DNA of 64,000 bases from Dichetophora obliterata (Eukaryota > Arthropoda > Insecta > Diptera > Sciomyzidae): NCBI GenBank assembly GCA_963920525.1, contig OY986438.1, positions 47,834,288-47,898,287 on the forward strand, in the 5' to 3' direction. A program made the translations under genes and the position numbers. Below are positions 1 through 11,399 of the stretch, piece after piece; positions within the stretch are counted from its first letter, which is position 1, and each line of letters opens with the position of its first letter. Below the pieces are notes generated by a model that saw nothing but the letters and a program-made list of their open reading frames with translations, made no database searches and was not told where the DNA came from.

Positions 1-538
1 CTCGTTTTAGAGAAGGTGTTAAATAAAAAACAATCTCCTGCTCTTGGTTGTCGAATTTAATTTTAGCTTTAACGCGACCTATGATTGAATGCATTCGCCC
101 ATCGGCAGTTTTGACGAAAGATTTAAACTTAAAAATTGGCAACTTGCATTTTTCCACAAAACTTAAGCAGTTATTCCCTAAACACGACACTGTTGCTCCA
201 CTGTCTAATAATCCCTCAATTCGCTGTCCATTGATTTCGATGTTCGTATAAAATCTACTATCTTCGCCCTCATAAAGTTCTGATGCTGAAATTTCTTTAT
301 AATTATTTTTCCTCAAACGATATCTAATTCTTGTCTTTTCGATTTTTGTTGGCTGCTCTGCAAATATTCTTTTTCGAACTTCCTCATAGTTCTTGAGTCT
401 CACATGAAATGGCTTAATTTCTTTTAATTTTACTTCAACAGTATTTATGGCGTGATCACAACTACTTTGATTACTATGGTTCCTAGATGTTAAAACAACA
501 ATTTTTTTTTCTACTTCGGTCTGTGTGGCGGAGGTTAG
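1..538 (-). CDS. pol: Pol polyprotein, N-terminal part (protease), element 1, partial
   Basis: The frame is open from the codon after the gag stop (538) to the window edge. It holds the linker and the retroviral-type aspartic protease with the DSGA active-site motif, and matches the N-terminal part of the complete pol at 41074-44388. There is no frame shift between gag and this frame: a single TGA followed by CTA separates them, as in the second copy, so expression probably depends on readthrough. The RT, RNase H and integrase regions are outside the window. Protease matures Gag-Pol inside the virus-like particle. Confidence 0.85.
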
Positions 539-2269
539 TCATTCCGTCGTTTCTTGAGTTTGAGTCTGAGTCTGCGTTTGAGCTGATCTAGACTCCACCT
601 GAACATTTCTACTTGGCCTAACGGTTCCCTGGCATTTCGGACACTTTGGGGTAACTACGCCCTCCGTTCCACATCTGTAACAAAAAATCCGCCTTACGGC
701 TGCAGTACATTCGACAAAATTGTGCCCTGGCTGTTTGCAGTTCCAACATGGAAATACTCGAGAGGAATTTATGGCGTCTAAATCGAAAGCTTGAGTCGAA
801 AAGTCCCGCTCTACATTTAACTCATGCACTTGCGCATTGCGAGGTACATATTGACGCGGAGGCGGTTGATACGCCTGTCGTTGGTAGTTTATATGAGTTT
901 CAGCCTTTTTACAGGCTTTGCAAAACTCAGTCAAACCCTCTATGCGCATGGCAAATAGTAGCTGTGACATCTCTTTCCTCAGGTTGCTCCTCATTATTTC
1001 GACTAAATCCTGTTCCGCCAGTGGATTACGTTGTTGGTTCCTCAGTGTCAAAACAGATTGATAAAAGTCGTCGAACGCTTCATCCCGTTGTTGTCTTCGA
1101 TCCATAATTTGTCTTTGGATTTCGAAGTCGCTTTCGTGTCGCTTGAACTGAGTTACAAGCGCTTCTCGAAGTGCGAACCAACTAGGTATTCGGTTTAACC
1201 GTCGAAATCCCCAGAACCATTGAGCTGCGTTTCCAGTTAGCAAACTATGAAAATTTCTAATTACTTCAGGCCAAGGATATCGGTAGTCATTACACAAGGT
1301 CTCTACTCGAAAAACGAATTCGTCCACGCTGATTGATTTATTTGTACCATCGAACTTAAATCCCCATTTGTCCATTTCTACACGCCGCGGTTGTTCGGTT
1401 TGCTGGTAAGGCGCAAAATTCGCTTGTACCGGCCCTGTATATGCAAATGCACTCGGCTGACGTATCGATGGTCCAGCTCGTTGCTCTTGGTGTCGATTTC
1501 TGGTCTCTACTTGATACGTCTGCGACTGAGAAAAAACTTGCGGCTGCTGTACAATCGTCGGTTGCGGTCTATGCGGTGGTGGTTGTGAAAAATCTGGGAA
1601 GGTTTGCGAGGTGCTCCTGATATCCTGAGATCCAATTTGTTGTTGCTGCTCTATATTTCGATCTGGCCATGCCTGTGAATTGATAGACGGGGGTGGTGGA
1701 GGTGGTGGTTGTAAAGTAACTAACTTCGTAACCGCTGGTCGGCTCTCTGAATACTGAGGCGTCATGGACCCTAAGCTTTCGGCTATTAATTGTGTGACTA
1801 ATACCCGCAAACGCTCCTCCATTCCCGACATCAGATCCACTTGGGCTAAACCCACCGCTGACTTGACGTAATCCCTTATATTGATGCTCGAGTTGACCAC
1901 ACCTTGGGACGCTGGTGCTCTTCCTGACGACCTGTCTCTTACGCCCCCCATCTGCGAATGTTGTTGAAATTGCTTGCGCACGTTTAAAGCGGTTAGGCTG
2001 CTAAACTCTGGAGACGTGATGCTGCTATTCGAGAAGTTAAGCTCTTCTGAGGTACGTCTAGGTGCTGGTGGTAGTACACTCTGCATCGCCATAGGTGTTG
2101 TAATCGTCGTCGTAGCTGTGGTAAAAATCGGTATGTTGGTACTCATCGGGCCTGTTTTTGGAATTGCCCCAGTACTAGTTGATGTGGGCGGCACTAGGCT
2201 TCCACTGCCGGTTGCATTCGGGTTGGTTTCACTATTATCCATTCTGCTTTGCTGCCTAGTGTGAACCAT
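539..2269 (-). CDS. gag: Gag polyprotein, element 1
   Basis: Structural protein of the retrotransposon particle, 576 residues and intact. The N-terminal part is low-complexity (Ser/Thr/Gln/Pro-rich, with a run of prolines near residue 190). A retrotransposon gag (capsid-like) domain covers about residues 300-470. A CCHC zinc knuckle (CX2CX4HX4C) lies near 508-521, followed by a second Cys cluster (CX2C...CX2C) near 530-546 without the histidine, and a TQTQTQ tail. The ATG at 2269 gives full collinearity with the plus-strand copy at 39343. The TGA stop is followed by CTA and an open pol frame. RNA binding by the knuckle is family knowledge. Confidence 0.93.
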   Translation of the reverse strand: MVHTRQQSRMDNSETNPNATGSGSLVPPTSTSTGAIPKTGPMSTNIPIFTTATTTITTPMAMQSVLPPAPRRTSEELNFSNSSITSPEFSSLTALNVRKQFQQHSQMGGVRDRSSGRAPASQGVVNSSINIRDYVKSAVGLAQVDLMSGMEERLRVLVTQLIAESLGSMTPQYSESRPAVTKLVTLQPPPPPPPSINSQAWPDRNIEQQQQIGSQDIRSTSQTFPDFSQPPPHRPQPTIVQQPQVFSQSQTYQVETRNRHQEQRAGPSIRQPSAFAYTGPVQANFAPYQQTEQPRRVEMDKWGFKFDGTNKSISVDEFVFRVETLCNDYRYPWPEVIRNFHSLLTGNAAQWFWGFRRLNRIPSWFALREALVTQFKRHESDFEIQRQIMDRRQQRDEAFDDFYQSVLTLRNQQRNPLAEQDLVEIMRSNLRKEMSQLLFAMRIEGLTEFCKACKKAETHINYQRQAYQPPPRQYVPRNAQVHELNVERDFSTQAFDLDAINSSRVFPCWNCKQPGHNFVECTAAVRRIFCYRCGTEGVVTPKCPKCQGTVRPSRNVQVESRSAQTQTQTQTQETTE

Positions 2270-4846
2270 GCCCCAAGGAATCGTTATTCAAAAGAATCAA
2301 AAAATATCAGGAAAATTGATAATGCTTCAAACACCTAGGTTGTTCAAATCGACAAACGAGAATTCGCTAAATCAAACGTAGCGTCCGTTAGGACCGGAGA
2401 ACCAATTTATTCAAAAACGAGAAACTTTAATTATTTTGTTCGAACCGATGGTTTTAATGCGCCACAGTTTACTTAACTGTTGTACGCCAAATGCCAAAAC
2501 GAAAGGAAAAATTGTAAAAAAAATTAAGATCAAAATAAATGTCCTTTAAGGATGGTGGTTGCAAAACTTAGCAAAAAAAAAAAATTTTAAATAATAAGAT
2601 TAATAGTAGTATTAGAAATGATAATAATATATATATTAATGATATGTAAAGGAGAATAATATAATATTCAAAAAGTTGATCGAATATAATGATATTAATT
2701 AAAGGTAAGCATAATAATAAATGAACTCCATAGAGGTAAAAGAAATTTTGTCGTAGTATGTAGTAATATAGAAAGGTGGGGAAGTGATATAAAAGAAAAA
2801 ATTTTGTAACTATTTTAGAGCTACAATCTTAACTGTCTAAAATTTCGCAACTTATCAAAAAAAATTTTAAAAGTGTAAGATTATTTTTATTTGAATATGT
2901 ATATATCGATAGATAAAGACTGAATATATATATATAGGTAAATGGGCTTATTAAAGCGCGTAGCTGAAAGTAAACTTAAATATTTTTTTCTACCCGAAGA
3001 TAAAAATATATATATAGATATATTTTTTTCTAAGGTATTTAGTTTATAAAGATAATATATACATAAAGAGGAAATAATTTGGATAATCAGAAGAACTTGA
3101 CTATCGCTTCAAAAAAATGTATACGTAAAAAAAATAAAAAAAGGAGACTAACTTCGGAGAAGTTAACAGTCTCAACAAAAAAAGAAAATTATAATTCCGA
3201 AATCAAATAAGCAAAATACTAAAATAGCTGATAATAATAACTCAAAAAAATTTAAAAATATATAGGCATTAAGTTTGGATGGTGGCGTAAAACAAACAAG
3301 AGTGGCGTAAAAAATTAACTTCGACGAGACCAGCGAAAGCAACCTTCTTCCTTGTGCAATAATTGCACCCTCCAAATCGAGGTTCTTAACCGAAACTTCC
3401 CACAATATTTTCCTATGCTGAGGTCGCTCAGGCATATTCACTTCACCTAATGGTGTTGTGGTAGTTCATCCCGAGTTGGAGTATTTATTCCAAACGAAAA
3501 AGTTTTTATTTATATTTGTCCCTACTCAAGAGTGCTTTGCAACTCTATACCCCCTTAATTCAGCAGCGCCTAACTCCAAATCGAGGTATTTTTTAACTTA
3601 GCTAGCCTGTCACATTGATGACCCCACTGACCTGAGGTCCTACTCAGCAACACGACTCGAAAAGCAAATGCGATTCGAAAACAAAATCACATCATGTAGA
3701 GACATAGCGCGATCCTGCTCTCGAAACGCACCCGCACCCCGAATCGCACTACCGAGCAAGGCCCCTGGCTGCTCTTCCCGATAAGGAGCGATTTTCAAAA
3801 AACAAAACAATTTAATTTTAATTTAACCTTACTCTTAGCCCGCACCCAGTGAAGCATATGAGCCGCACTGTGCACAAAAACCAAAACTGCAAATTAAACG
3901 CTTGCGAAGAAACGAGATGCGCTCGATGTTCGCGGTTGCACTCATAAGCAAAACGCTTTGCTCACAGCCCAGCCCATATGCTTCACTGTGCGCGCTGCCT
4001 AAGAGTGCCGCGACCCTCCTTTTTTGTACACTAGGTGCACCCTCCGAGTCGAGGTATTTTTGCTCTTAGCTAGCCTGTCCCGTTTATGACCCCTCTGGTC
4101 AGGCTGCTCTTCTCGGTCAGGAGTATTTTTCAAAACGAGATTTATATAGTTTTCAATTGGTTTACATGCCGACAAACCCCGGCATGTTCGGGTTCTTCAC
4201 CTTACGGTGTAAAAAAAACAGCCGCCCAATCTGGGAACAGACGCTGGCCAACACGCCGCCCACTCTGGGTACAGACGCGTGTTGGGCTCGCTGGGGTACG
4301 CGGGTGCGCTACTCCCGTCATCCTACATATTCCACGCAGGATGCCCCTGCGGGTGTGAATATCAAAACAAAAGATTATAAAACTAACAAAAAAAAATTTA
4401 ATTAATACGCATCGGCCTCCAGTATCCGTCGCAACTGCAGTCGAGGCTCTGTGGCCTAAACGCTGCAGGACTTACGGAAAACCGAAAACTTGGTGCGAAG
4501 AAAAAAAAAAAAACCTCAACTTATTTCTAAACCTATTAGCCCTAGCAGTAAAAATCCTACTGTTAAGAACCACGTCGCAACTGCAGTCGAGGCGCTGTGG
4601 CCTAAACGCTGCAGGACTTACGTGGTCTTACTTATTCGGACCTGCTTGGGGTCTAACAAAAACTATACCTAAAAACTTACACTACGCCCGAAACGAGATT
4701 TTATTGATTTTCTGATTGGCTCCTTTTGCCTTAGACCACGTCGCAACTGCAGTCAAGGTTCAGAGACCCAAACGCTGCAGGACTTACGTGGCCAGACGTC
4801 AGGAGACCAAACTAAAAAACAATCAAAATCCTAACCTTTGTGTCGG
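2270..4846 (-). other. Untranslated leader of element 1
   Basis: About 2.6 kb between the primer site and gag with no credible gene. The gag-proximal half (2280-3280) is A+T-rich and has TA microsatellite runs. The primer-proximal half contains three copies of a 50-65 bp module with CTGCAG motifs (about 4425-4470, 4568-4622, 4736-4790), each with GTAAGT on the minus strand. Another module containing GCTAGCCTGTC occurs near 3600 and 4070. A long-range stem pairs 3847-3872 with 3963-3988. Counterparts exist in the leader at 36728-39342. A packaging or dimerisation role is inferred. Confidence 0.75.
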
Positions 4847-4864
4847 GCCCCACGTTGGGCGCCA
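4847..4864 (-). promoter_or_regulatory. Primer binding site, tRNA-Lys
   Basis: On the minus strand it reads TGGCGCCCAACGTGGGGC, complementary to the 3' 18 nt (CCA included) of insect tRNA-Lys(CUU). It starts four bases (GAAT) after the LTR end, the same spacing as in the plus-strand element. Minus-strand DNA synthesis would start here. Confidence 0.9.
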
Positions 4865-5479
4865 ATTCTGTCATGTTTCCTCACCATTCAATTCTTTGAG
4901 GTTGGTGCTGCCTGTGGCTAGGTAGCCCTTGCATTGCACCACTGTCGTTCCTCTGGCAGCGCTGGTACGCTGGCATATTGCGCGGCTAAGGCTCGCCGGA
5001 TGGGGTGGTGTTCTTGCCAGTCCGGTCCGACAGCAGGAAACTACACATGAATACAAATCGTACCAGCTGAAAAGAAAATTACCGCCTGGTAAAAAAAACC
5101 CGGAAAAACCATAACCATAACTAACGAAAAAATCTCGTTAAACGATAAAAAAAAACCCGATTATATTGCGCGAACGTGCTGAAAACGAAGAATGTAGTGC
5201 TGAAAACCCGTAAGGAAACTGAGCCGGTTGCTCGCTGTTGCCACGCTGGCACGTCTCGTGGGCGGTCGATTTAAAAGGTGGAATTTAATCGACCTTGGCA
5301 TACCCTCCCCTCCTGGCCACAAAAGACCAGCCATGGTGACCCTTTTGCCTATATTTAGGTCACCCCAAAAACTCTATACTTACGCCATTATTAATTTGCT
5401 CACGCCACCTATCCTCCCCCATCAATTACTCATTTTTTTTCTTTTTCTTAACTTAGCAGAATCATTTATTATTATTATC

Positions 5480-7840
5480 CATTATTAAAGTTACTGAAAA
5501 CAACCGTTGGTTCTTAAATCAATTGCTAAGACTATTTTAGTAAATATTATTGTTTTTCTGCCTTAACAGTAATTTAATAATTCAAATCAGAAACAATATC
5601 ACAATAAAATAAGATACCGAAAAATGCAACATAACAATTTGTAAAGTCGGATCGATTTACAATCAAAACATTTAAAAATTTTTTTTTTCAACAAGTGTCT
5701 ACGTACGTCGCTGAGCTTTCAAAATCAGAGAGAGAAAATTTTAGAGATAATTTTTTCTTAACCTTATCGTTACTTCAACCCAAAAAAACAGTTTTTTCCT
5801 CATATTAGTTTGAATTGATATTAGTTTTATTTTAGTTTAGTATTATTTTAAATGTGTTTTATTTCCGCTTTGTTTTACTCTAGGTATGTTTTATTTGCAT
5901 TAAGTTTTTTTGCTTATATTCGTTTTAATTTACGTTAGATTTAATTTATATTAGCTTTAATTTCGAATCAAATTTCCGTTTTACTTTAAATCATTTAAGT
6001 TTCATTTCGATTTAAATTGATTTCAATGTTTGTTTCAATCCCAACCTTTTTTTGTCCATTCGTTTTTCTTTTTTAATCCAATTTAAGTTGGTTTTGTTTT
6101 AAGTTTACTTGTTTTCGTCATAAATTTTAGATTGTTTTTATTTTCATTTAAATTATTTTTGTTTAGAATTAAATGGTTATCGTTTTAATTTTAATCGCTT
6201 TCGGTTTTAATTTGAATTAAATTAAATACGGTTTTAATTTTGGTTTCAACTTTTCCGGCTTTATTTTAAATTGAACCCAATCGGGTTTTAGTTTCGACTT
6301 AAACTTTGTTTTTGGTTTTAATTTAAATCGCTAAGTAAAGATCAACTTTGGTCCAACTAAACATGTTTTGTACAAATCAACCCGTTTTTGTTTCAGTTTA
6401 AATTTAGATGGTCTAATGTTTTGTTAGCAATTTAAAGTGGATTAATTTTTGGGTCAATTTAAGTGGAATAAATTTCCGCTTTATTCTAACTTGGATTTAA
6501 TTTCAATCTCTGTTGTTTTCGTTGCATCAAACAAATTAATTCAAATTTCGTTGCAAGTTAAATTGATGTAATTCTTACATCAGCTTAAATTGGTTCCTTA
6601 TTTTAAATTTAAATTTATTCCATTTTCGTTTGTCCACTTTAAATTGTTATTTTGGTTTCAGTTTATTTCTGTGCTAATTTTGGGCTTTGGGTTTTATTCT
6701 TAAATTACTTGGTTTGCTTTAACTTAGTCCAAATGGGAAGTTTTAAATAGACTTGTTTAAATTTAAAAATCATTGGGTAATCTTAGAGTATTCCTTCTGA
6801 GTTTTCGAAATTTAAAAGTTTTAATCTTAATTTATTAATTTCTGACCAACCTCTCGTTTTATTTACTTTAATTGATAAATTCATTACAGTTTACTAAGGT
6901 AAACTTGTTTTGGTATGACTTTAAAACTTCAAAACTTAGAGTTCTAGAAGCTATGTTTTTTTCTCTCTATTTGTTTTTATATCGTTTTAATTTTCGGATT
7001 CCTTTGAAATTAATTTTATTTCCGTTTAATTTTTCTCTCTATTTGTTTTTCAATTAATTTAATTTTTGCCTCTGTTTTAAAATAATTTAAATTTTCGCAT
7101 TTGTTTGCAATTAAATTAATTTTTGTCTTTTCTTGAAATTAATTTCATTTCCTTGGCGTATTAAAATTATTTAATTTTCGTCTTATTCTAATTTTATTTA
7201 CCTTCCGTCCTGTTTAAATTAATTTCATTTGGTATTGTTGTTTTGTTGTTTTGTATATTTGTTTGGTATAAAAGTTTTAATCAATTTCATCTTAGTTTTG
7301 AATTAACTTAAGTTAATTATCGTTTGGTTAAGTATCGTTTGGTATCGTTAAGTTAAAATGTTGTAATTAATTTCATTTTCGTTTGGAATCAAATTATCTT
7401 AATTTCCGTGTTGGTTATGAACTAATTGAATGTTCATCGTTATCTCTACCTTAATTCAAATGGCTCATTAGTTTTAATTTAATTTAAAATGTTTTCTTTG
7501 TACGGTCTTTAAATTAATTTACTTTCCTTTTTAATTACTTATAACTAAATATTACTTAACCAGATAAAATTTTAAAAATACAGTGTGTCCATGAGTGCCG
7601 AAGATGTGATGGTCATTTTATATGAATAGTAATTTTATAAGCAATAGTCCTTCAATAAACGTGAGTAAAAATACATAATATAAGGCATTGGACAGCATTT
7701 ATAGTATTTTTTCTAGTTAATATTTGGTTTAGTTAAAAAAATCAGTATTCTTTACAGCTCAATAATTAGGACGGATTTAGAGTATTAATATAGAAGTAGT
7801 TCAACCGAAATCGTCTTTTAACAAAAGTTTTTTTTTTTTT
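5480..7840. repeat. A+T-rich degenerate repeat block within LTR
   Basis: Low-complexity sequence built from variants of TTTTAATTTAAATT-type words with scattered CG/TTTCG motifs. No gene is visible. It occupies the same LTR position as the 60 bp-type minisatellite of the plus-strand element but is more decayed and lacks a clear period. Confidence 0.65.
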
Positions 7841-8653
7841 TTTTTGTTGTCGTCGTGCTATATCCTAATTGGACAAAAGGAAGCGCTTACCAAACTCATG
7901 TGGACCTTTACCAAACCTGGCTAGCTCTTGTTGCTGCAGTGCCTATCCTATTTTGGTGTACAAGCTGTGATGGTAGATATTGCTGGTGTGGTAAATATTG
8001 CTGGTGTCTTGGAATGGTTATTATATTGTTGTGGTTGGTGGTGATGTGATGGTTGGTGTCTGTTTATCCTCTTCTTTTATTTTTGTTTTTGATCCGTTTA
8101 GCTTTCCTATCGCCTTTGAGTTCTTTAGTTTTTCTGTATTTCTATTCTTTTTTTTCATTTTACGTTACTTTTTTTTTTTGAATGTCTTTGTTTTCACTTA
8201 TTTTCTTTTGTTAGTCTAATGTCCTGTATTTTTTTTTTTGACTTTTAGTTTTCTTTCACTTATCTTATTGTTTCTTTCTTTCACTTTTTTTATTTTTTTT
8301 TTCTCTAGCTTTACACTTCTTTTTCTCTTGGCCAATTTTAGTTTTCTATGTATTTACTTTTCTTTTAGTGGTTTCACTTTTCTTATAGTTTTTTTTTTCA
8401 ATATACTTTTTAAGTTTTCTGATTTCTTCGTTTCTTTTTTATCACTTTTAAATTTTCAGTTTATTATTTTTTTCTTTACTTATTGTTTTTACTTTTCTTT
8501 TTTCGGACTTTTTACTTATCTCTCTATGTTCTAATCTTTTTCCACTTTTAAATTTTCAGTTTGTTTAAATTCTCTTTTCACTTTCTTCACATGCTTTTAA
8601 TTTGCTTTTTTACCATTTCGCTATTTTTTTCAATTTTTTGTGTTCTTAGTTTT

Positions 8654-8690
<37 letters not shown>

Positions 8691-8699
8691 CTTTGGGGG

Positions 8700-9090
8700 T
8701 GTTGATGACGTCGTTGTTGTTGATGGTGGGGGTGGTGATGTCGTTGATAGGGTGGTCTGCAGCTGTTGCTGGCGATGGTTGTGGTTGTGATGGCGTTGGT
8801 GCAGCTGCTGGTGGTAGAAAGGGCAACGTGGTGGTGTGTGGAGGTAGTGGTGGCAATGTTGAGCGCTACTGCTCAGCGTGTTGGTTTGGGTGCTGTGGTG
8901 CGACGCTGTGGCGGGTGCACTGATGCGAGGCTGGTAGCGCTGCTGCTCGCTCTCTTACGGCCCACTTCAATCGCTGCCGCACTACGGCGAACCGTCCGTG
9001 TTGTGGGTGGTGAAACGAGCGTTTGTTGCTGTTGGATGAGGAGTCGAATAGACCTGCCGACCTGGATTAGCTTATCGGATGAGCTTGGCT
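8700..9090 (-). other. CAC/CAG-rich non-coding segment following the MARVEL fragment
   Basis: Read on the minus strand this is rich in CAACAG, CACCAC and GCAGC words and ends in an A-run (8656-8683). It could be the 3' untranslated part of the captured transcript. Against that, the other LTRs also contain a CAG/CAC-rich stretch at the matching position, although no clear alignment is visible. Confidence 0.4.
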
Positions 9091-9118
9091 GACTACTTTG
9101 AAAGCAGTGCTGCTGCTT

Positions 9119-9660
9119 TTAATGGTGTTGTTGTGGTCTTCTTGTACTTGCAGCTTGACTTACTGACGTGTTGTGCCATTCTGGGGGTTCCAGATACAGG
9201 AAATAGGTGCCATCTGCGTGGGCCCAAACAGTTGAACAATCCAAAGACACCAGCCGCAATCTTGGAATCGTATCCGTAGGAGTGTGGATATGATGACCAC
9301 TTGGCTAGGTGAACGACAAAGGCGATAAAGCCGAGGATAGCAGCGATGCCGGTGTTAATGAGTTCCGTCAGAATCCAGTTAACGGCTACATTGAGTGCCT
9401 CGCGCACGCCCAACAAATAGGCCAAAATCCATAGAAGCGTCGCAATGACCGATATACCTACAACGAACCGGAACAATGATGTAGCTGACTGGTAGTCAGG
9501 AGATGCGCCGGCCATGCAAATAATGCTTACCATTAGTTGAACTAATTTAATGATGCCGGGAACGGTCTGTAAATATCCAATCTTGACTTGTAGTGCGCTT
9601 AGTCCACCGCCACCGTTGCTGCCATTTCTACTCGCTATATCAGAATGGCGAACCTCTGCG
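9119..9660 (-). pseudogene. Captured host MARVEL-domain (four-TM) gene fragment inside LTR
   Basis: Minus-strand reading gives a protein with four hydrophobic segments typical of the MARVEL/CKLF-like family, a membrane-traffic and tight-apposition family: one around IGYLQTVPGIIKLVQLM, then FRFVVGISVIATLLWILAYL, NTGIAAILGFIAFVVHL and GVFGLFNCL. After the last motif one extra base near 9217-9226 shifts the frame: the natural continuation (GTYFLYLE...) is in the next frame and stops at 9119, while the unshifted frame runs on to 9093 with an unrelated tail. No intron is visible, which suits capture from spliced RNA. The frame is open upstream across the LTR junction near 9660, so any product would start inside LTR sequence or at an internal Met. 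It sits 530 bp inside the LTR, flanked by LTR on both sides. The family call is fairly secure; the donor gene is unknown. Confidence 0.75.
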
Positions 9661-10187
9661 GCAGAAACGTCTACCCAGGGTTGTATTTTTTTTCATTTCG
9701 ATGATTTTTTGTACTTTGGCAGTGTTGCCACAGGTACTTGAAAAGGGTACGTTCGCATGCATCTTGATGGCATTTAGATGTGCAAACTAGCGATGTTTTT
9801 TCAACTTCGCTCCTTTTTCGGTAGAATCGACCATAACCGAAGGGAGTAGGTAATGGTTGGGTTGGACTTGCGGATGACACGTCGGCAAGATTCCGTTAAC
9901 CGACGCTTGATTCGGAATTCCGATTGGCTACCGATTCAAGCGCGTGTCGGATCACGCCATTTTACCGAATGGTTTATGCCCGCCGAAACTAATGGTACCA
10001 TATTTGTTGGTATTTTTCCCTTTCAAGCCCCTGTATGGCCATTTTGTTTGAACGAACATACTCGAACATCATCGAGGTGCCACATTTAAATAAAAAAATT
10101 GTGTGCACTGACACACTAGAGGGCGCTGGTGGAAATACCATGGGTATTCATAAAATGTGTTATTCCTATGTGCAGGTGCCCATGACA

Positions 10188-11061
10188 AAGATTGCTTCAA
10201 ATCTTCATAAGTTCAAGGAAGAGTCTTCAAAGAAGAGTCTAGCAGTTCCATCTAGGAGCCGACGTGCACATATTAGTGTTGTTCTGCCCTTATGCCCAAC
10301 AAATCAAATGCATCCTCAAGGTCAAGGATCCACTTTTTAACGTCGTACGTGTCATCTCCATTAAATTTATTGACCATTGAGTCAATTGCCATCACATCTA
10401 CAGCTTGCATTTGTGGCATTTGGTTCTGCAGTAGCTCTAGTTCTCGTCTTAATAACAATAATTCTTTTTGCTTGCGAAGGCGAGCTAGTTCTTCATCAAG
10501 CTCATAGCAACCGGCAGACAAGGAAGAGGATTCCGCAGCAGATGAAGTTGTGGCAATGGCAGCAGTGGCGTCAGTGGCAGCAGGGACAGAAGTGACAGAA
10601 GGAACATCAATGACAGCAGTGCCAGCAGAGGCAGAAATAATTGTAGCAGTGGCGGCAGAGACAGAAGTGATTGCAGCAGTGACAGCAGAAGCGGAAGTGA
10701 TTGCACCATTGACGGCAGAATCGCCCATGGTTGCGCCAATCACCACAGGAGCGGAGGCAGAAGAGCTCCCAGCAGGCATCATATCAGTTGCAGCAGGAGC
10801 TTCAACAAAAACTCCAAAGTGACCATCACTGGCTAAAGCGTCATTGGCTGCTGTACTAGCAGTATTAGGTGGAACATCAGGAAATCCAATTTCTGGATCA
10901 TCACCTTGTGCTGCGTGTTTTTCCTGCATCAATCGCTCATATAATGGTCGTAATTGAGCCACCGTTGCTGTTTCTGGAAATGAAATTCCAGCTTCGGTCA
11001 ATACCTCAGCAACTTCTTGACGCGATAGTCTTCGTGGTGGCATTTTTTGAAAAATTGACAA
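10188..11061 (-). pseudogene. Truncated, frame-shifted gag of another retroelement
   Basis: A 262-codon frame starts at 11061 (an inner ATG gives MPPRRLSRQEVAEVL...) with a SAP-like N-terminus, an Ala/Ser/Thr-rich low-complexity middle (encoded by GCAGTGACAGCAG-like repeats), a Leu/Arg-rich coiled coil (ARLRKQKELLLLRRELELL) and the start of a gag domain (VNKFNGDDTYDVKKWI). The frame stops at 10273, but gag-like sequence continues in another frame (ARRLLDGTARLF) until it is cut by the LTR of element 1 at 10187. It is therefore older than, and split by, element 1; its remainder should lie left of the window. The element family is not identified. Confidence 0.65.
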
Positions 11062-11399
11062 ATCTACTTTTAAAGTTTAATTTTCAGATACATGCACAAT
11101 ATTCAGATTTTATGCTATATTATTAAGGTAGGCACTTCATCTAATGAAATTTCATTTTGGAATTATTTGTAAAAGTTTATTAACTTAATAATTTCTTCCA
11201 TTCACCATTCCATTTTATGTTTTTTTACTCTTTTAATGCTTTTGCAATATTTTTTGCTTGAAAATTTCTTAAAAATGCACACACTTATAATATTTTCTTG
11301 AAAAGTGACAGCTCATCTCATGAAAGATATCTCAAGAAACATTTCAAGAGATAAATTTCATGATATGAACAATTTCATGATATGAGTGGTCTACACTTG
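11062..11399. other. Intergenic, nothing recognised
   Basis: A+T-rich sequence between the gag fragment and the THAP remnant. It contains short repeated words (TTTCATGATATGA twice near 11357-11386) but no coding region, LTR or primer site that I can support. Confidence 0.5.

Larger units (their letters stand above)
1..10187 (-). mobile_element. Ty3/Gypsy-type LTR retrotransposon, element 1 (truncated by window edge)
   Basis: Minus-strand copy of the same family as the complete element at 31626-49277. Reading right to left it has a 5' LTR (4869-10187), a tRNA-Lys primer site (4847-4864), a long leader, gag (539-2269) and the start of pol (1-538); the rest of pol and the 3' LTR lie beyond position 1. 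The gag protein is collinear with the other copy over all 576 residues with few substitutions, so this copy is young. It interrupts an older gag fragment just right of its LTR. The four bases after the LTR are AAGA; the matching duplication would be outside the window. tRNA-Lys primer, 4 bp duplication in the sister copy and Pol motifs suggest the Osvaldo/Ulysses group, an inference. Confidence 0.9.
4869..10187 (-). repeat. 5' LTR of element 1 (5.3 kb) with host-gene insert
   Basis: Ends are TGTCATG and CATGACA, identical to both LTRs of the second element. 4869-5340 matches the end of the second element's 5' LTR almost exactly (a 61-residue shadow frame is identical), and 9660-10187 matches its first 530 bp at roughly 90%. 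Between these lie an A+T-rich repeat region (about 5480-7840), a pyrimidine-rich stretch on the plus strand (8050-8690, with 28 T at 8656-8683), a CAC/CAG-rich segment (8700-9090) and the MARVEL fragment (9119-9660). The last two replace about 1.2 kb that in the other LTRs begins with a TATA box. Confidence 0.85.

Noticed and set aside
9093..9533. MARVEL frame as an ordinary host gene
   Set aside because: It lies between two LTR segments that match the other LTR copies, lacks introns and a clear start, and its last TM segment is shifted out of frame. Annotated as a captured fragment instead.
9853..10089. 78-codon antisense frame in the LTR head, also at 31729-31965 and 44582-44818
   Set aside because: Conservation follows from LTR copies being recent duplicates. 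The opposite strand is also open there, and no family features are visible.
10550..10822. Ala/Val/Thr-rich plus-strand frame
   Set aside because: Shadow of the low-complexity part of the minus-strand gag.
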